From: Desulforhopalus sp.
GTDB taxonomy: Bacteria > Desulfobacterota > Desulfobulbia > Desulfobulbales > Desulfocapsaceae
Assembly (NCBI GenBank): GCA_023231425.1
Contig: JALNVI010000052.1
Coordinates: 1-19,060, forward strand
Length of the DNA: 19,060 nucleotides
Direction of reading: 5' to 3'
Shown here piece by piece: positions 6,308-12,818 of this stretch. Numbering within the stretch: position 1 is the stretch's first letter; each line of letters opens with the position of its first letter. Position numbers and translations under genes: made by a program. The notes under the pieces were generated by a model. The model was not told the DNA's origin. It searched no databases and saw nothing but the letters and a program-made list of their open reading frames with translations.

Positions 6308-7552
6308 TTACAGCCCATTCTTTTCCCGTTCTTCCCGGGAGAAGAAGAGTCTTTTATAGAGGACCGCTTTGAAGGCCGGGGCAAGAACCGCATAGAGCAT
6401 GGAAAAGAGAATAAAAATCAGCAGAGCAAAGCTCAGCGTTCCCATCTCCGGCTTCAGCAGTGACCAGACCAGTTGCGGATCAATTCCATCAGGACCGCTG
6501 AAGATCTGCGGGTTTTTTTTCTCCATCGCAGCCAGAGCACCAAGAGCCCGCGTCAGAGGACCGAGGGAGATCAGCAGAGGAAGCAGCGTCGGCAGATAAA
6601 AGAGACTGATGATCGCACTGAAGGGCCCGAAGGAACGATGCACCGCTTTACGTGAGGTCTCAAGGGATTCCCAGTAACCAACACCGTGATCAACCACCAG
6701 CGGCAGGGCAAAAAAGTAGCCGAGCAACAGATATAATCCCGGAATTATAAACAGCATGAATCCCAGAAAGGTAAGACAGGTGCCAACTATCTGCGCCTTG
6801 AACAGCTCCCAGCGGCAGTAGCCTGCAAAACCGTGCAGACACATTTTTATCTGCGGCCTCTCTCCACGCAGGTGAAGTATGGCAAGCCAGACAAGTCCGG
6901 CAAAAAGCACGCCGCCAAAACCACTGAGGACAAGATATTCTGCAAAGGTAACAGGGAAATCGGGGAGCGACACCGCGTGCAGCAGCAGCCCGAGTGCTCC
7001 GCAGACCATCCCGCTGATAACCTGCGCCACCCCGCTGAAGAGGCCGAGCAGCAGTGCGCAGATGATGGCAACCCAGAAATACCTTCTGGCAAAACTGACA
7101 CGCACCGTCTCAGAGATAACCTCCCACACGCCAAGGTCCGGCTTGGGACGAATCAAGCTCTCCGCATCAAAATCTACAGCCAGCGGGTGCGGGTCTCTCA
7201 TCCACGTCTCATCGGTAAACCCGGCATCACCTCCAGTCCGTACACTCTGGAGTGGAGGTGGTGCAGCTGCTGCCCCGGCGCCGGCGGCGCCCCCCCCCTC
7301 CTCCCCGGCAATAAAAGATCTGCCGCAGCCGGGGCAGGTCACACTGCGCCCGCGCAGGGAACTGTCCATCTGGCCATGTTTCCCGCAGGAGGGACAAGAG
7401 ACCGATATCTTTTCCGCCGTGGTCAAGGTTACGGCTTCAGACTTCACCTTCGCAACAAAACACCTGCCGCATTTTCCACAGCGCACGGTTTTCCCCTGCA
7501 GCGAATCATCCGCTGTGCCTTTCGCCCCGCAGTGCGGGCATTCCATTTTCAT
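6308..7552 (-). CDS. Double zinc-ribbon (MJ0042-type) multi-pass membrane protein, paralog B
   Basis: A 414-residue protein of unknown function. Two N-terminal zinc ribbons have identical CX2C-X16-CX2C spacing: Cys5/8/25/28 (CPHCGAKG...CGKC) and Cys53/56/73/76 (CPSCGKHG...CPGC). They match the MJ0042-type 'zinc finger/thioredoxin putative' ribbon. A Gly/Ala/Pro-rich linker (about 84-102) and an acidic stretch lead to a membrane domain of about six helices from residue 155 on. That domain contains FIIPGLYLLLGYFFALPLVV followed by GYWESLETSRKAV, a pattern seen in DUF975/YciC-like integral membrane domains. The upstream gene is a paralog with the same design. The frame opens at a TTG (7564) just after a terminator hairpin; the ATG at 7552 with GAGAA upstream is preferred. 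Ribbons are expected in the cytoplasm, where they might bind nucleic acid or protein. Confidence 0.75.
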   Translation of the reverse strand: MKMECPHCGAKGTADDSLQGKTVRCGKCGRCFVAKVKSEAVTLTTAEKISVSCPSCGKHGQMDSSLRGRSVTCPGCGRSFIAGEEGGGAAGAGAAAAPPPLQSVRTGGDAGFTDETWMRDPHPLAVDFDAESLIRPKPDLGVWEVISETVRVSFARRYFWVAIICALLLGLFSGVAQVISGMVCGALGLLLHAVSLPDFPVTFAEYLVLSGFGGVLFAGLVWLAILHLRGERPQIKMCLHGFAGYCRWELFKAQIVGTCLTFLGFMLFIIPGLYLLLGYFFALPLVVDHGVGYWESLETSRKAVHRSFGPFSAIISLFYLPTLLPLLISLGPLTRALGALAAMEKKNPQIFSGPDGIDPQLVWSLLKPEMGTLSFALLIFILFSMLYAVLAPAFKAVLYKRLFFSREEREKNGL

Positions 7553-7569
7553 ATTTTTTCTCAACGCGG

Positions 7570-7601
7570 AAAAACAGAGGGCGGCCAGAGCCGCCTCTCT
7601 G
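7570..7601 (-). terminator. Hairpin plus T5 between the two zinc-ribbon genes
   Basis: CAGAGGGCGGC (7575-7585) pairs with GCCGCCTCTCTG (7590-7601) through 11 pairs, with one bulged base and a 4-nt loop. On the minus strand it is followed by TTTTT (7574-7570). This fits an intrinsic terminator or attenuator right after the first paralog (stop at 7628), and it would reduce read-through into the second. Confidence 0.6.
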
Positions 7602-7627
7602 AGAGATGTAAAAGGTCCCCAACGCTC

Positions 7628-8923
7628 TCAGCGCAGCACCCTGTCTCCATACAGTGCCTGGTAAATCACCCCGGTCAAGACAAAAGACAGCGGGATCGTC
7701 CAGATAAGTCCAATTCCAAAGGGGATCGCAGAGACTGTAACCAGCACCGGCATGATGATCATCAGGATAAAGATCTTGAACCAGTGACGGGTAACCATTT
7801 TGCGAGAAATCTCCATAGACTCCCATATACCGAGGCGCTGATCAACAAGAAGGGGGATGGTCATTGACCATGCCACGCTGAGGTAGAGTCCAGGCAGTAC
7901 GAAGAGGGCGTAACCAATACCTGACAGGGTGGTCATCACCAGTACGGCGAGAAAAAGCTGCAGGATATTCCTGAAGCCGTGCCCAAGCATGGAGAAAGAA
8001 ACGGGGTCTCCCGCCGCCCGTCGCACCCCGGTGTAAACCATGCCTCCAACCAGTGCAATGGCCACCAGCGCGAAAATAAAAGAGACAAGCCCCAGTCCAG
8101 GACCAGACATCGAACTGATCTTAAAATCGGCCAAAAAAGAAACAGGGTCAGCGGCACTGTCGAGCACCTCGACATCAAGACCTGAGGCAGTAAGCAAAGC
8201 CATATTTATCGCGTTAAAAAGAAGCATCCACAGCGCAAGGGCCACTCCCTCCAGAAAAAACACCCATTTGACTCCCCGTGTCCGCCGCCAGGCGCGGCCG
8301 AGTGCCCATGCAACGGTCCAGCGGTCATCCACTTCGACCTCTTCCGGTTCCTCTGCAAAGGTGCGGCCTTCCATCGCGGCACGATCAGCTGCTGAATCAG
8401 TAAATTCATCACCTTTACCCTGACCCGGCAGAACTTCACTAAAGACATTCTCTTCCTCAAGATCATTCCCGGCCGTCGAAACAGATCTCGTGAAGATGGT
8501 CTCGTCAGGAAGTTCAGCAGGCGGAAAAGGTTTTGCCCCGGTCAGGGGGCCTTCCGCTGCGGGGATCTCTTCCAGGGGAGTTCTCAGGTTAATCTCTTTG
8601 AGATGATCCGCCGGGGTATCAGCAAATCCAGAATTCTCCGGAGGATCAGTGGCAGGGGTTCCAGCAGACTCAGCGGTAAAGACCCACTGGCACTGCGGGC
8701 AGCTGACCCTGCGCCCGAGGAAACTGGAGTCCACATTCCCCTCTGTCCCGCAGTGCGGGCAGCTCACGGGGACGGTCTCCACCCCTCCGGTGAAATCCGG
8801 TTTGTCCAGCTCGGGAGGGGAAACCTTGAATCTGCCGTTACATTTTGGGCATTTCACCCGCCGACCGACGAAGGAGTCCTCAACCACCCCGCTCACATGA
8901 CAATGGGGACAGGTAATTTTCAT
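7628..8923 (-). CDS. Double zinc-ribbon (MJ0042-type) multi-pass membrane protein, paralog A
   Basis: A 431-residue protein of unknown function and the first gene of the leftward run. Its two ribbons are Cys5/8/25/28 (CPHCHVSG...CPKC) and Cys55/58/75/78 (CPHCGTEG...CPQC), with the same CX2C-X16-CX2C spacing as paralog B. A long acidic, Pro-rich, probably disordered linker (about 85-200) follows, ending EEPEEVEVDDRW. The membrane domain has helices at about 220-240, 275-300, 325-350 and two near the C terminus. FVLPGLYLSVAWSMTIPLLV followed by GIWESMEISRKMV aligns directly with FIIPGLYLLLGYFFALPLVV followed by GYWESLETSRKAV of paralog B. The pair therefore arose by tandem duplication. GGAGG lies six bases before the ATG. 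The spacing before NfeD and SPFH suggests a membrane-organisation context, but no function is established. Confidence 0.77.
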   Translation of the reverse strand: MKITCPHCHVSGVVEDSFVGRRVKCPKCNGRFKVSPPELDKPDFTGGVETVPVSCPHCGTEGNVDSSFLGRRVSCPQCQWVFTAESAGTPATDPPENSGFADTPADHLKEINLRTPLEEIPAAEGPLTGAKPFPPAELPDETIFTRSVSTAGNDLEEENVFSEVLPGQGKGDEFTDSAADRAAMEGRTFAEEPEEVEVDDRWTVAWALGRAWRRTRGVKWVFFLEGVALALWMLLFNAINMALLTASGLDVEVLDSAADPVSFLADFKISSMSGPGLGLVSFIFALVAIALVGGMVYTGVRRAAGDPVSFSMLGHGFRNILQLFLAVLVMTTLSGIGYALFVLPGLYLSVAWSMTIPLLVDQRLGIWESMEISRKMVTRHWFKIFILMIIMPVLVTVSAIPFGIGLIWTIPLSFVLTGVIYQALYGDRVLR

Positions 8924-9226
8924 GCCAACCTCCCAATAGAGGGGAACCTTTACTGAATATTTGGGTTTCTCTGTCAGGACTGCCCCAACTCACAAATTTT
9001 ATCCCGTAAAACTGTTTAAACGGCAGAGGGAAAGGTCCTGAGGAACTTCAAAAGTTATGAATTTAATAGTATCAAATTATCAAGAAAAAACCTGCTCACC
9101 AGAAAAAATGTCCCCTTTCACAAAAAGAACACTGAGACCGCTGGCATTATACCGAAACTCTACATATTATGAAACATTGCAAAAAGAAATAGTATCAGTT
9201 TTTCATAAACTTCCTGACGAGGCATC
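8924..9226. other. Gene-free divergent intergenic region
   Basis: This 303-bp gap separates the leftward zinc-ribbon run from folA. It is AT-richer than the genes, especially 9055-9215. It must hold the promoters of both directions, but I see no -35/-10 pair good enough to name. The open frame at 9057-9314 overlaps folA out of frame and is not credible. I find no repeat, hairpin or RNA gene here. Confidence 0.5.
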
Positions 9227-9724
9227 ATGGAAAAAATTATCATCGCCGCCATGGCCACAAACCGCACCATCGGCCGCAACAACACCCTGCCCTGGCATAT
9301 TCCCGAAGAGCTGAAACTGTTCAAGAAGGTTACCATGGGTTGCCCGATGATCATGGGACGAAAGACTTTTGACTCCCTGCCCGGCATTCTCCCCGGAAGA
9401 CGACACATCGTCCTCACCCGAAACAGCGGATTTTCCGCCGCAGGAGCAGAACCTGCAGCATCGCTGGCAGAGGCCATTACCCTCCTTGAAAGGGATAACT
9501 GTGAGCGAGCCTTCATCATCGGGGGGGCACAGGTTTTTACAGAAGCGCTCGCCGTGACAGATTCTCTCCGGCTGACGCTGCTCAACCGTGAAGTAGAGGG
9601 AGATGTCTTCTTTCCGCCCTTTGAAGAAAATTTTGTCGAAGTAAGCCGAAAGGAGTTTCCCGGTCGGGAAGACTTTACGGTAATAGAATATCAGCGGAAG
9701 GGAGAACACAGAGGAGGGAATTGA
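9227..9724 (+). CDS. folA: Dihydrofolate reductase
   Basis: A 165-residue cytoplasmic enzyme that reduces dihydrofolate to tetrahydrofolate with NADPH, feeding thymidylate, purine and methionine synthesis. Family landmarks run in order: IIIAAMATNRTIGRNNTLPW (substrate and Met20 loop), IPEEL with Glu28 at the position of the catalytic acid (Asp27 in E. coli), MIMGRKTFDSL and LPGRRHIVLTR (NADPH binding), and FIIGGAQVF (nucleotide-binding Gly-Gly). Length is typical of bacterial FolA. GAGG lies five bases before the ATG. No thymidylate synthase gene is adjacent, and it appears monocistronic. The usual chromosomal type is more likely than a plasmid-borne trimethoprim-resistant one, because nothing mobile flanks it. 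Confidence 0.93.
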   Translation: MEKIIIAAMATNRTIGRNNTLPWHIPEELKLFKKVTMGCPMIMGRKTFDSLPGILPGRRHIVLTRNSGFSAAGAEPAASLAEAITLLERDNCERAFIIGGAQVFTEALAVTDSLRLTLLNREVEGDVFFPPFEENFVEVSRKEFPGREDFTVIEYQRKGEHRGGN

Positions 9725-9734
9725 AAGCGGGAAA

Positions 9735-9760
9735 CACCCTGCCTGAGAAAAAGCAGGGTG
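9735..9760. terminator. Hairpin between folA and the NifU-like gene
   Basis: CACCCTGC (9735-9742) pairs with GCAGGGTG (9753-9760) between the convergent genes. No long T-run follows on either strand (only TTT on the minus side). It may be a weak bidirectional terminator. Confidence 0.4.
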
Positions 9761-9824
9761 CAGAGTTTACAGTTCTCTTCTTGAGGGCACCTTGAATAAG
9801 AGGCCTGCCAACAGAAAGAATCTC

Positions 9825-10220
9825 TTACTCTTTCTGCCGCTTATTATAGTCGTTCAGAGCGTTGTAGAAGGCGCCAACCGCCAGTTCAGCGCAGTGAAAA
9901 TGATCCGGCGACAGAGTAACAAGATAATCGGCCACTTTCTCAGGGGTAAGCGCCCAGCCGTCATCAAGACTGCGACCCTCCATTAAAAGGGAAACCGTAT
10001 TGGCAGTGGCCATAGTGTTGTTACAGCCGTCAATACAAAAGTTTACCTGCTGCAGAGAACCGTCTCTTACGGCAATAAACATCTCCACCGTATCCCCGCA
10101 ATCTCCGGTCCGGGAACCATATCCATCCGGTTCTTTTATTTTTCCGTAACGCTCAGTGCGGGCGACCATCTGCTGGAAATGGTCTGAATGCTGTGGGATG
10201 AAGTGTTGTAGAATTCCCAT
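9825..10220 (-). CDS. NifU/IscU-type iron-sulfur cluster scaffold protein
   Basis: A 131-residue protein of the NifU N-terminal/IscU family, on which [2Fe-2S] and [4Fe-4S] clusters are built before transfer to apoproteins. The cluster ligands are in place: Cys41 and Asp43 in GDCGD, Cys66 in IDGCNN and Cys110 in HFHCAEL. These match Cys37, Asp39, Cys63 and Cys106 of IscU. The IscU LPPVK motif for HscA binding is not visible, so it may work without the HscA/HscB chaperones. No cysteine desulfurase is nearby. The frame extends upstream to 10289, but GGAGG followed by TGTGTT stands right before the ATG at 10220, which also fits the family N terminus. It lies 84 bp after citrate synthase on the same strand and is probably cotranscribed. 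Confidence 0.8.
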   Translation of the reverse strand: MGILQHFIPQHSDHFQQMVARTERYGKIKEPDGYGSRTGDCGDTVEMFIAVRDGSLQQVNFCIDGCNNTMATANTVSLLMEGRSLDDGWALTPEKVADYLVTLSPDHFHCAELAVGAFYNALNDYNKRQKE

Positions 10221-10304
10221 AACACACCTCCAATATTTTAAAGATTGTTCGTGTATGATTGTTTCACAACAATACCACCCACCCCGCAACTCCGCACCCG
10301 GAAA

Positions 10305-11594
10305 TCAGAGCCGGTCTGAAATCTGCTGAAAATGACGTAGAATCGGTCCAGTATATATTTGTCGCGGACGGGAAATCCGCTGCATATGATCATGCATCTC
10401 CTTCCAGTGAGAAATCCAGCCCGGCATGCGGCCGATGGCAAACAGCACCGTGTACATATTGAGTGGAATACCTATGACACGCAGAAGCAGGCCTGAATAG
10501 AAATCGACATTGGGGTAGAGGTTACGCTCAATGAAATATTGATCCTTCAGGGTATACTCCTCCAGCTCCTTGGCGATATCGAGCAGCTCATCCTTGAGAT
10601 TGAGGGCACCAAGGACCTCATCCACATGTTTTTTCAGGATACGTGCCCGCGGGTCGAAGTTTTTATAAACCCGGTGCCCGAAGCCCATCAGTCGAAACTC
10701 ATCTTTTTTATCTTTGGCGCGGTCAAGGTAGTGCTGAAGCGGCTTGCCAGAGCGTTTGATATCCTGCAGCATCTCGATCACCGCCACATTGGCCCCGCCG
10801 TGCAGCGGTCCCATCAATGCGCTCACTCCGGCGGCCACCGAACTGAAGAGATTGGCACGGGAGCTGCCCACCACCCGCACCGTGGTAGTTGAGCAGTTCT
10901 GCTCATGATCGGCATGAAGGATGAGGAAGAGGTTGAGCGCCTTGTCGATAATCGGCGACACCTTGTACTCCACATAGGGATCGGAGAACATCATGTGCAG
11001 GAAATTGCCACAGTAGGTGAGGTTGGGATTCGGCTGGTTGATCGGCTTGCCGGTCGCCGTACGGTAGGCAAAGGCGGCAACGGTGCGCACCTTGGAGAGC
11101 AGCAGACTTGCGGTCTGGCCAAACTCTTCTCCGGTTGTCGGCACCTCCAGCACTTCAGGATGAAAGCAGGAAACAAGGTTCAGCATCGCCGAGAGGATCG
11201 CCATCGGCGGCGCTGTATGCGGGAGGCCGGAGAAATGGTGCTCAAGATTGGTGTGAATCGGCGCATGCATCCGGATCTGGTTGCGGAAGTTGAGCAACTG
11301 GATACGGTTGGGAAGCTCTCCATAAAGGATGAGATAGGCAACCTCAACAAAACTGGCGCGCTCAGCGAGTTCCTCAATGGGGTAGCCCCGGTAGCGTAAA
11401 ATACCGCGGGCCCCGTCCACGAAGGTAATATTGGAGAGGCAGGAACCGGTACTGCCAAAGCCAGGATCAAGGGTTATGCAGCCGGTGATGTCGCGAAGAT
11501 GCTGAATATCAATGCACCGTTCCCCTTCAGTTCCAACAAACGTTTCAAAATTGTAACTTTTACCGTCAATGGTAATCGTCGCTGTCTCGTCCAT
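10305..11594 (-). CDS. gltA: Citrate synthase (Si type)
   Basis: A 429-residue enzyme condensing acetyl-CoA and oxaloacetate to citrate, the entry step of the TCA cycle. Catalytic residues are His265 (MGPLHGGAN), His307 (GFGHRVYKNFDPR) and Asp364 (NVDFYSG), matching His264, His305 and Asp362 of E. coli GltA. His230 (ADHEQNCSTTT) and the N-terminal small-domain strand (TITIDGKSYN) place it with the hexameric Gram-negative type, not the shorter methylcitrate type. This is not the Re-citrate synthase found in some anaerobes. The frame opens two codons earlier at a TTG, but AGGAG seven bases before the ATG at 11594 decides the start. A promoter is visible at 11684-11712. The NifU-like scaffold gene follows. 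Confidence 0.93.
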   Translation of the reverse strand: MDETATITIDGKSYNFETFVGTEGERCIDIQHLRDITGCITLDPGFGSTGSCLSNITFVDGARGILRYRGYPIEELAERASFVEVAYLILYGELPNRIQLLNFRNQIRMHAPIHTNLEHHFSGLPHTAPPMAILSAMLNLVSCFHPEVLEVPTTGEEFGQTASLLLSKVRTVAAFAYRTATGKPINQPNPNLTYCGNFLHMMFSDPYVEYKVSPIIDKALNLFLILHADHEQNCSTTTVRVVGSSRANLFSSVAAGVSALMGPLHGGANVAVIEMLQDIKRSGKPLQHYLDRAKDKKDEFRLMGFGHRVYKNFDPRARILKKHVDEVLGALNLKDELLDIAKELEEYTLKDQYFIERNLYPNVDFYSGLLLRVIGIPLNMYTVLFAIGRMPGWISHWKEMHDHMQRISRPRQIYTGPILRHFQQISDRL

Positions 11595-11683
11595 GGTCAA
11601 ACTCCTGTGTCCTGGATAATTATGATTCGAGCGGGAAGGGGTTCTCCCGAATGGGCCCCCGCCCTGAGATATAGGGAAGTTTT

Positions 11684-11712
11684 ATTATATCAGAGCGTTG
11701 GGGAAAGGGCAA
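11684..11712 (-). promoter_or_regulatory. Sigma-70-type promoter of gltA
   Basis: On the minus strand TTGCCC (11712-11707) and a perfect TATAAT (11689-11684) are separated by 17 bp, giving a leader of roughly 85 nt before the gltA ATG. It sits just downstream of the terminator of the preceding operon, as expected for a new transcription unit. Confidence 0.6.
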
Positions 11713-11734
11713 ACAGGAAGAAGAGGAAAAAATT

Positions 11735-11775
11735 ACAAAAAAGGAGAGAAACCTTAATGTTAAAGGTTTCTCTCC
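11735..11775 (-). terminator. Strong intrinsic terminator of the lut-hslO unit
   Basis: GGAGAGAAACCTT (11743-11755) and AAGGTTTCTCTCC (11763-11775) pair perfectly over 13 bp with a 7-nt loop. On the minus strand this is followed by TTTTTTGTAATTTTTT. It ends leftward transcription after hslO and the fold-back element. Confidence 0.9.
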
Positions 11776-11808
11776 GGGAGTTTGCAACTCAGCTTTCAAG
11801 GCGCTTCA

Positions 11809-11940
11809 GGGAACATCGAATACTCGTCCATCTTCTTTGTACAGTCAAAAATTTATCTTCGAGGTAAGCGTTAGACTCCGTGATCAAAGTTCCGCCTGTC
11901 CTTCGAAGATGAACGGAATACAAGAGTCCTCAAGGGACCC
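11809..11940 (-). mobile_element. Fold-back MITE-like element, copy 3 (132 bp)
   Basis: Read on the minus strand it begins GGGTCCCTTGAGGACTCTTG (from 11940), continues TATTCCGTTCATCTTCGAAGG and GGAGTCTAACGCTTACCTCG, then GATAAATTTTTGACTGTACA and AAGAAGATGGACGAG, and ends TATTCGATGTTCCC (at 11809). It retains the right part of the core of copy 2 and has lost the left part. It starts one base after the hslO stop codon and ends 33 bp before the terminator stem, so it lies in the 3' untranslated region of the operon. Confidence 0.78.
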
Positions 11941-11941
11941 T

Positions 11942-12817
11942 TTAATTAATCGAATTCGCGAGATGAAAAAGTTCTTTCGCCGTAAAGATATACTTCTGAC
12001 GGCAGAACTCACAGCGCACTTCACATTCATCACGCTCCGTGGCAAGTTTGCACAAATCATCCCGCCCAAGAGACAGAAGGGCCCCCTCCATCTTCCTGCG
12101 GGAACAGTTGCATTGATACTGCAGCTCTTTGTGGTCAATTGTCCGATGGGGAACCGCATTGAAAATACGTGAAAGAATCTCCCCGGGGGGCACACCGCCA
12201 GCCAGCAGGGTCGAGAGCGGCGGCAATGCGGAAATTCCTTCTTCAAGGCACAAGAGATGTGCTTCCTCCGCCGGTGGCAGCGACTGAATGAGAAAGCCCC
12301 CCGCGGCCGCCACAGTCCCGTCCGGCAACAGGGAGACCGTCACCCCAACCGTAGAGGGCGTCTGCTCGGATTGAGCGAGATACCACGCAATATCCTCCCC
12401 AATCGTACTGCTCTGCAACGGAATGGTCCCGGAATAGGTTTGCCCGACGGAAATGGTTTTCGTCACCGTCAACACACCGGCATGCCCTGCACCACCCGCC
12501 ACATCAAGTTCTCCATCAATCAGCGGGAGCTCGGCATGGGGCTCAGCGACATAGCCGCGCACCCATCCGTCATAGCCAGCCTCAGCAAGGATATTTTTCA
12601 GCGGCCCGTTACCCTCAAACCTGAGCAGCAGACTCTGTCCGTCCTTCATCAGGGCGGCAAGCAGCGCCGCACCGGTCAGAGCCCGGCCCAGCGCTGCCGC
12701 AGCGAGGGGGCCGACGTCATGACGCCGGCACCCCTCATTCACCAGTTCCGTAGTATTGCAGGCCACTCCGAAAAATCGCCCATCCTCAGCGATGACCCTC
12801 TCTATACAGTCTGCCAT
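11942..12817 (-). CDS. hslO: Redox-regulated chaperone Hsp33
   Basis: A 291-residue holdase chaperone activated by oxidation. The C-terminal zinc-binding redox switch is present as CXC (Cys236, Cys238 in QCNCSR) and CXXC (Cys269, Cys272 in CEFC), about 30 residues apart as the family requires. The N-terminal substrate-binding domain shows GPLKNILAEA and VTKTISVGQTYSGTIPLQSS, typical Hsp33 sequences. Oxidation releases zinc, forms disulfides and unfolds the linker to expose the binding site. The frame extends to 12877 inside the upstream gene, but the ATG at 12817 is preceded by GGAG and lies one base after the lutBA stop (TAAGATG). Translational coupling to lutBA is therefore likely. It is the last gene before the terminator at 11735-11775. 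Confidence 0.92.
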   Translation of the reverse strand: MADCIERVIAEDGRFFGVACNTTELVNEGCRRHDVGPLAAAALGRALTGAALLAALMKDGQSLLLRFEGNGPLKNILAEAGYDGWVRGYVAEPHAELPLIDGELDVAGGAGHAGVLTVTKTISVGQTYSGTIPLQSSTIGEDIAWYLAQSEQTPSTVGVTVSLLPDGTVAAAGGFLIQSLPPAEEAHLLCLEEGISALPPLSTLLAGGVPPGEILSRIFNAVPHRTIDHKELQYQCNCSRRKMEGALLSLGRDDLCKLATERDECEVRCEFCRQKYIFTAKELFHLANSIN

Positions 12818-12818
12818 C

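Noticed and set aside
6833..7867. A 344-residue plus-strand frame across the two zinc-ribbon genes
   Set aside because: It is antisense to both genes and crosses the terminator between them. It has a basic, low-complexity composition and no domain.
9057..9314. 85-residue frame before and across the folA start
   Set aside because: It overlaps folA out of frame, and the upstream part is AT-rich non-coding sequence.
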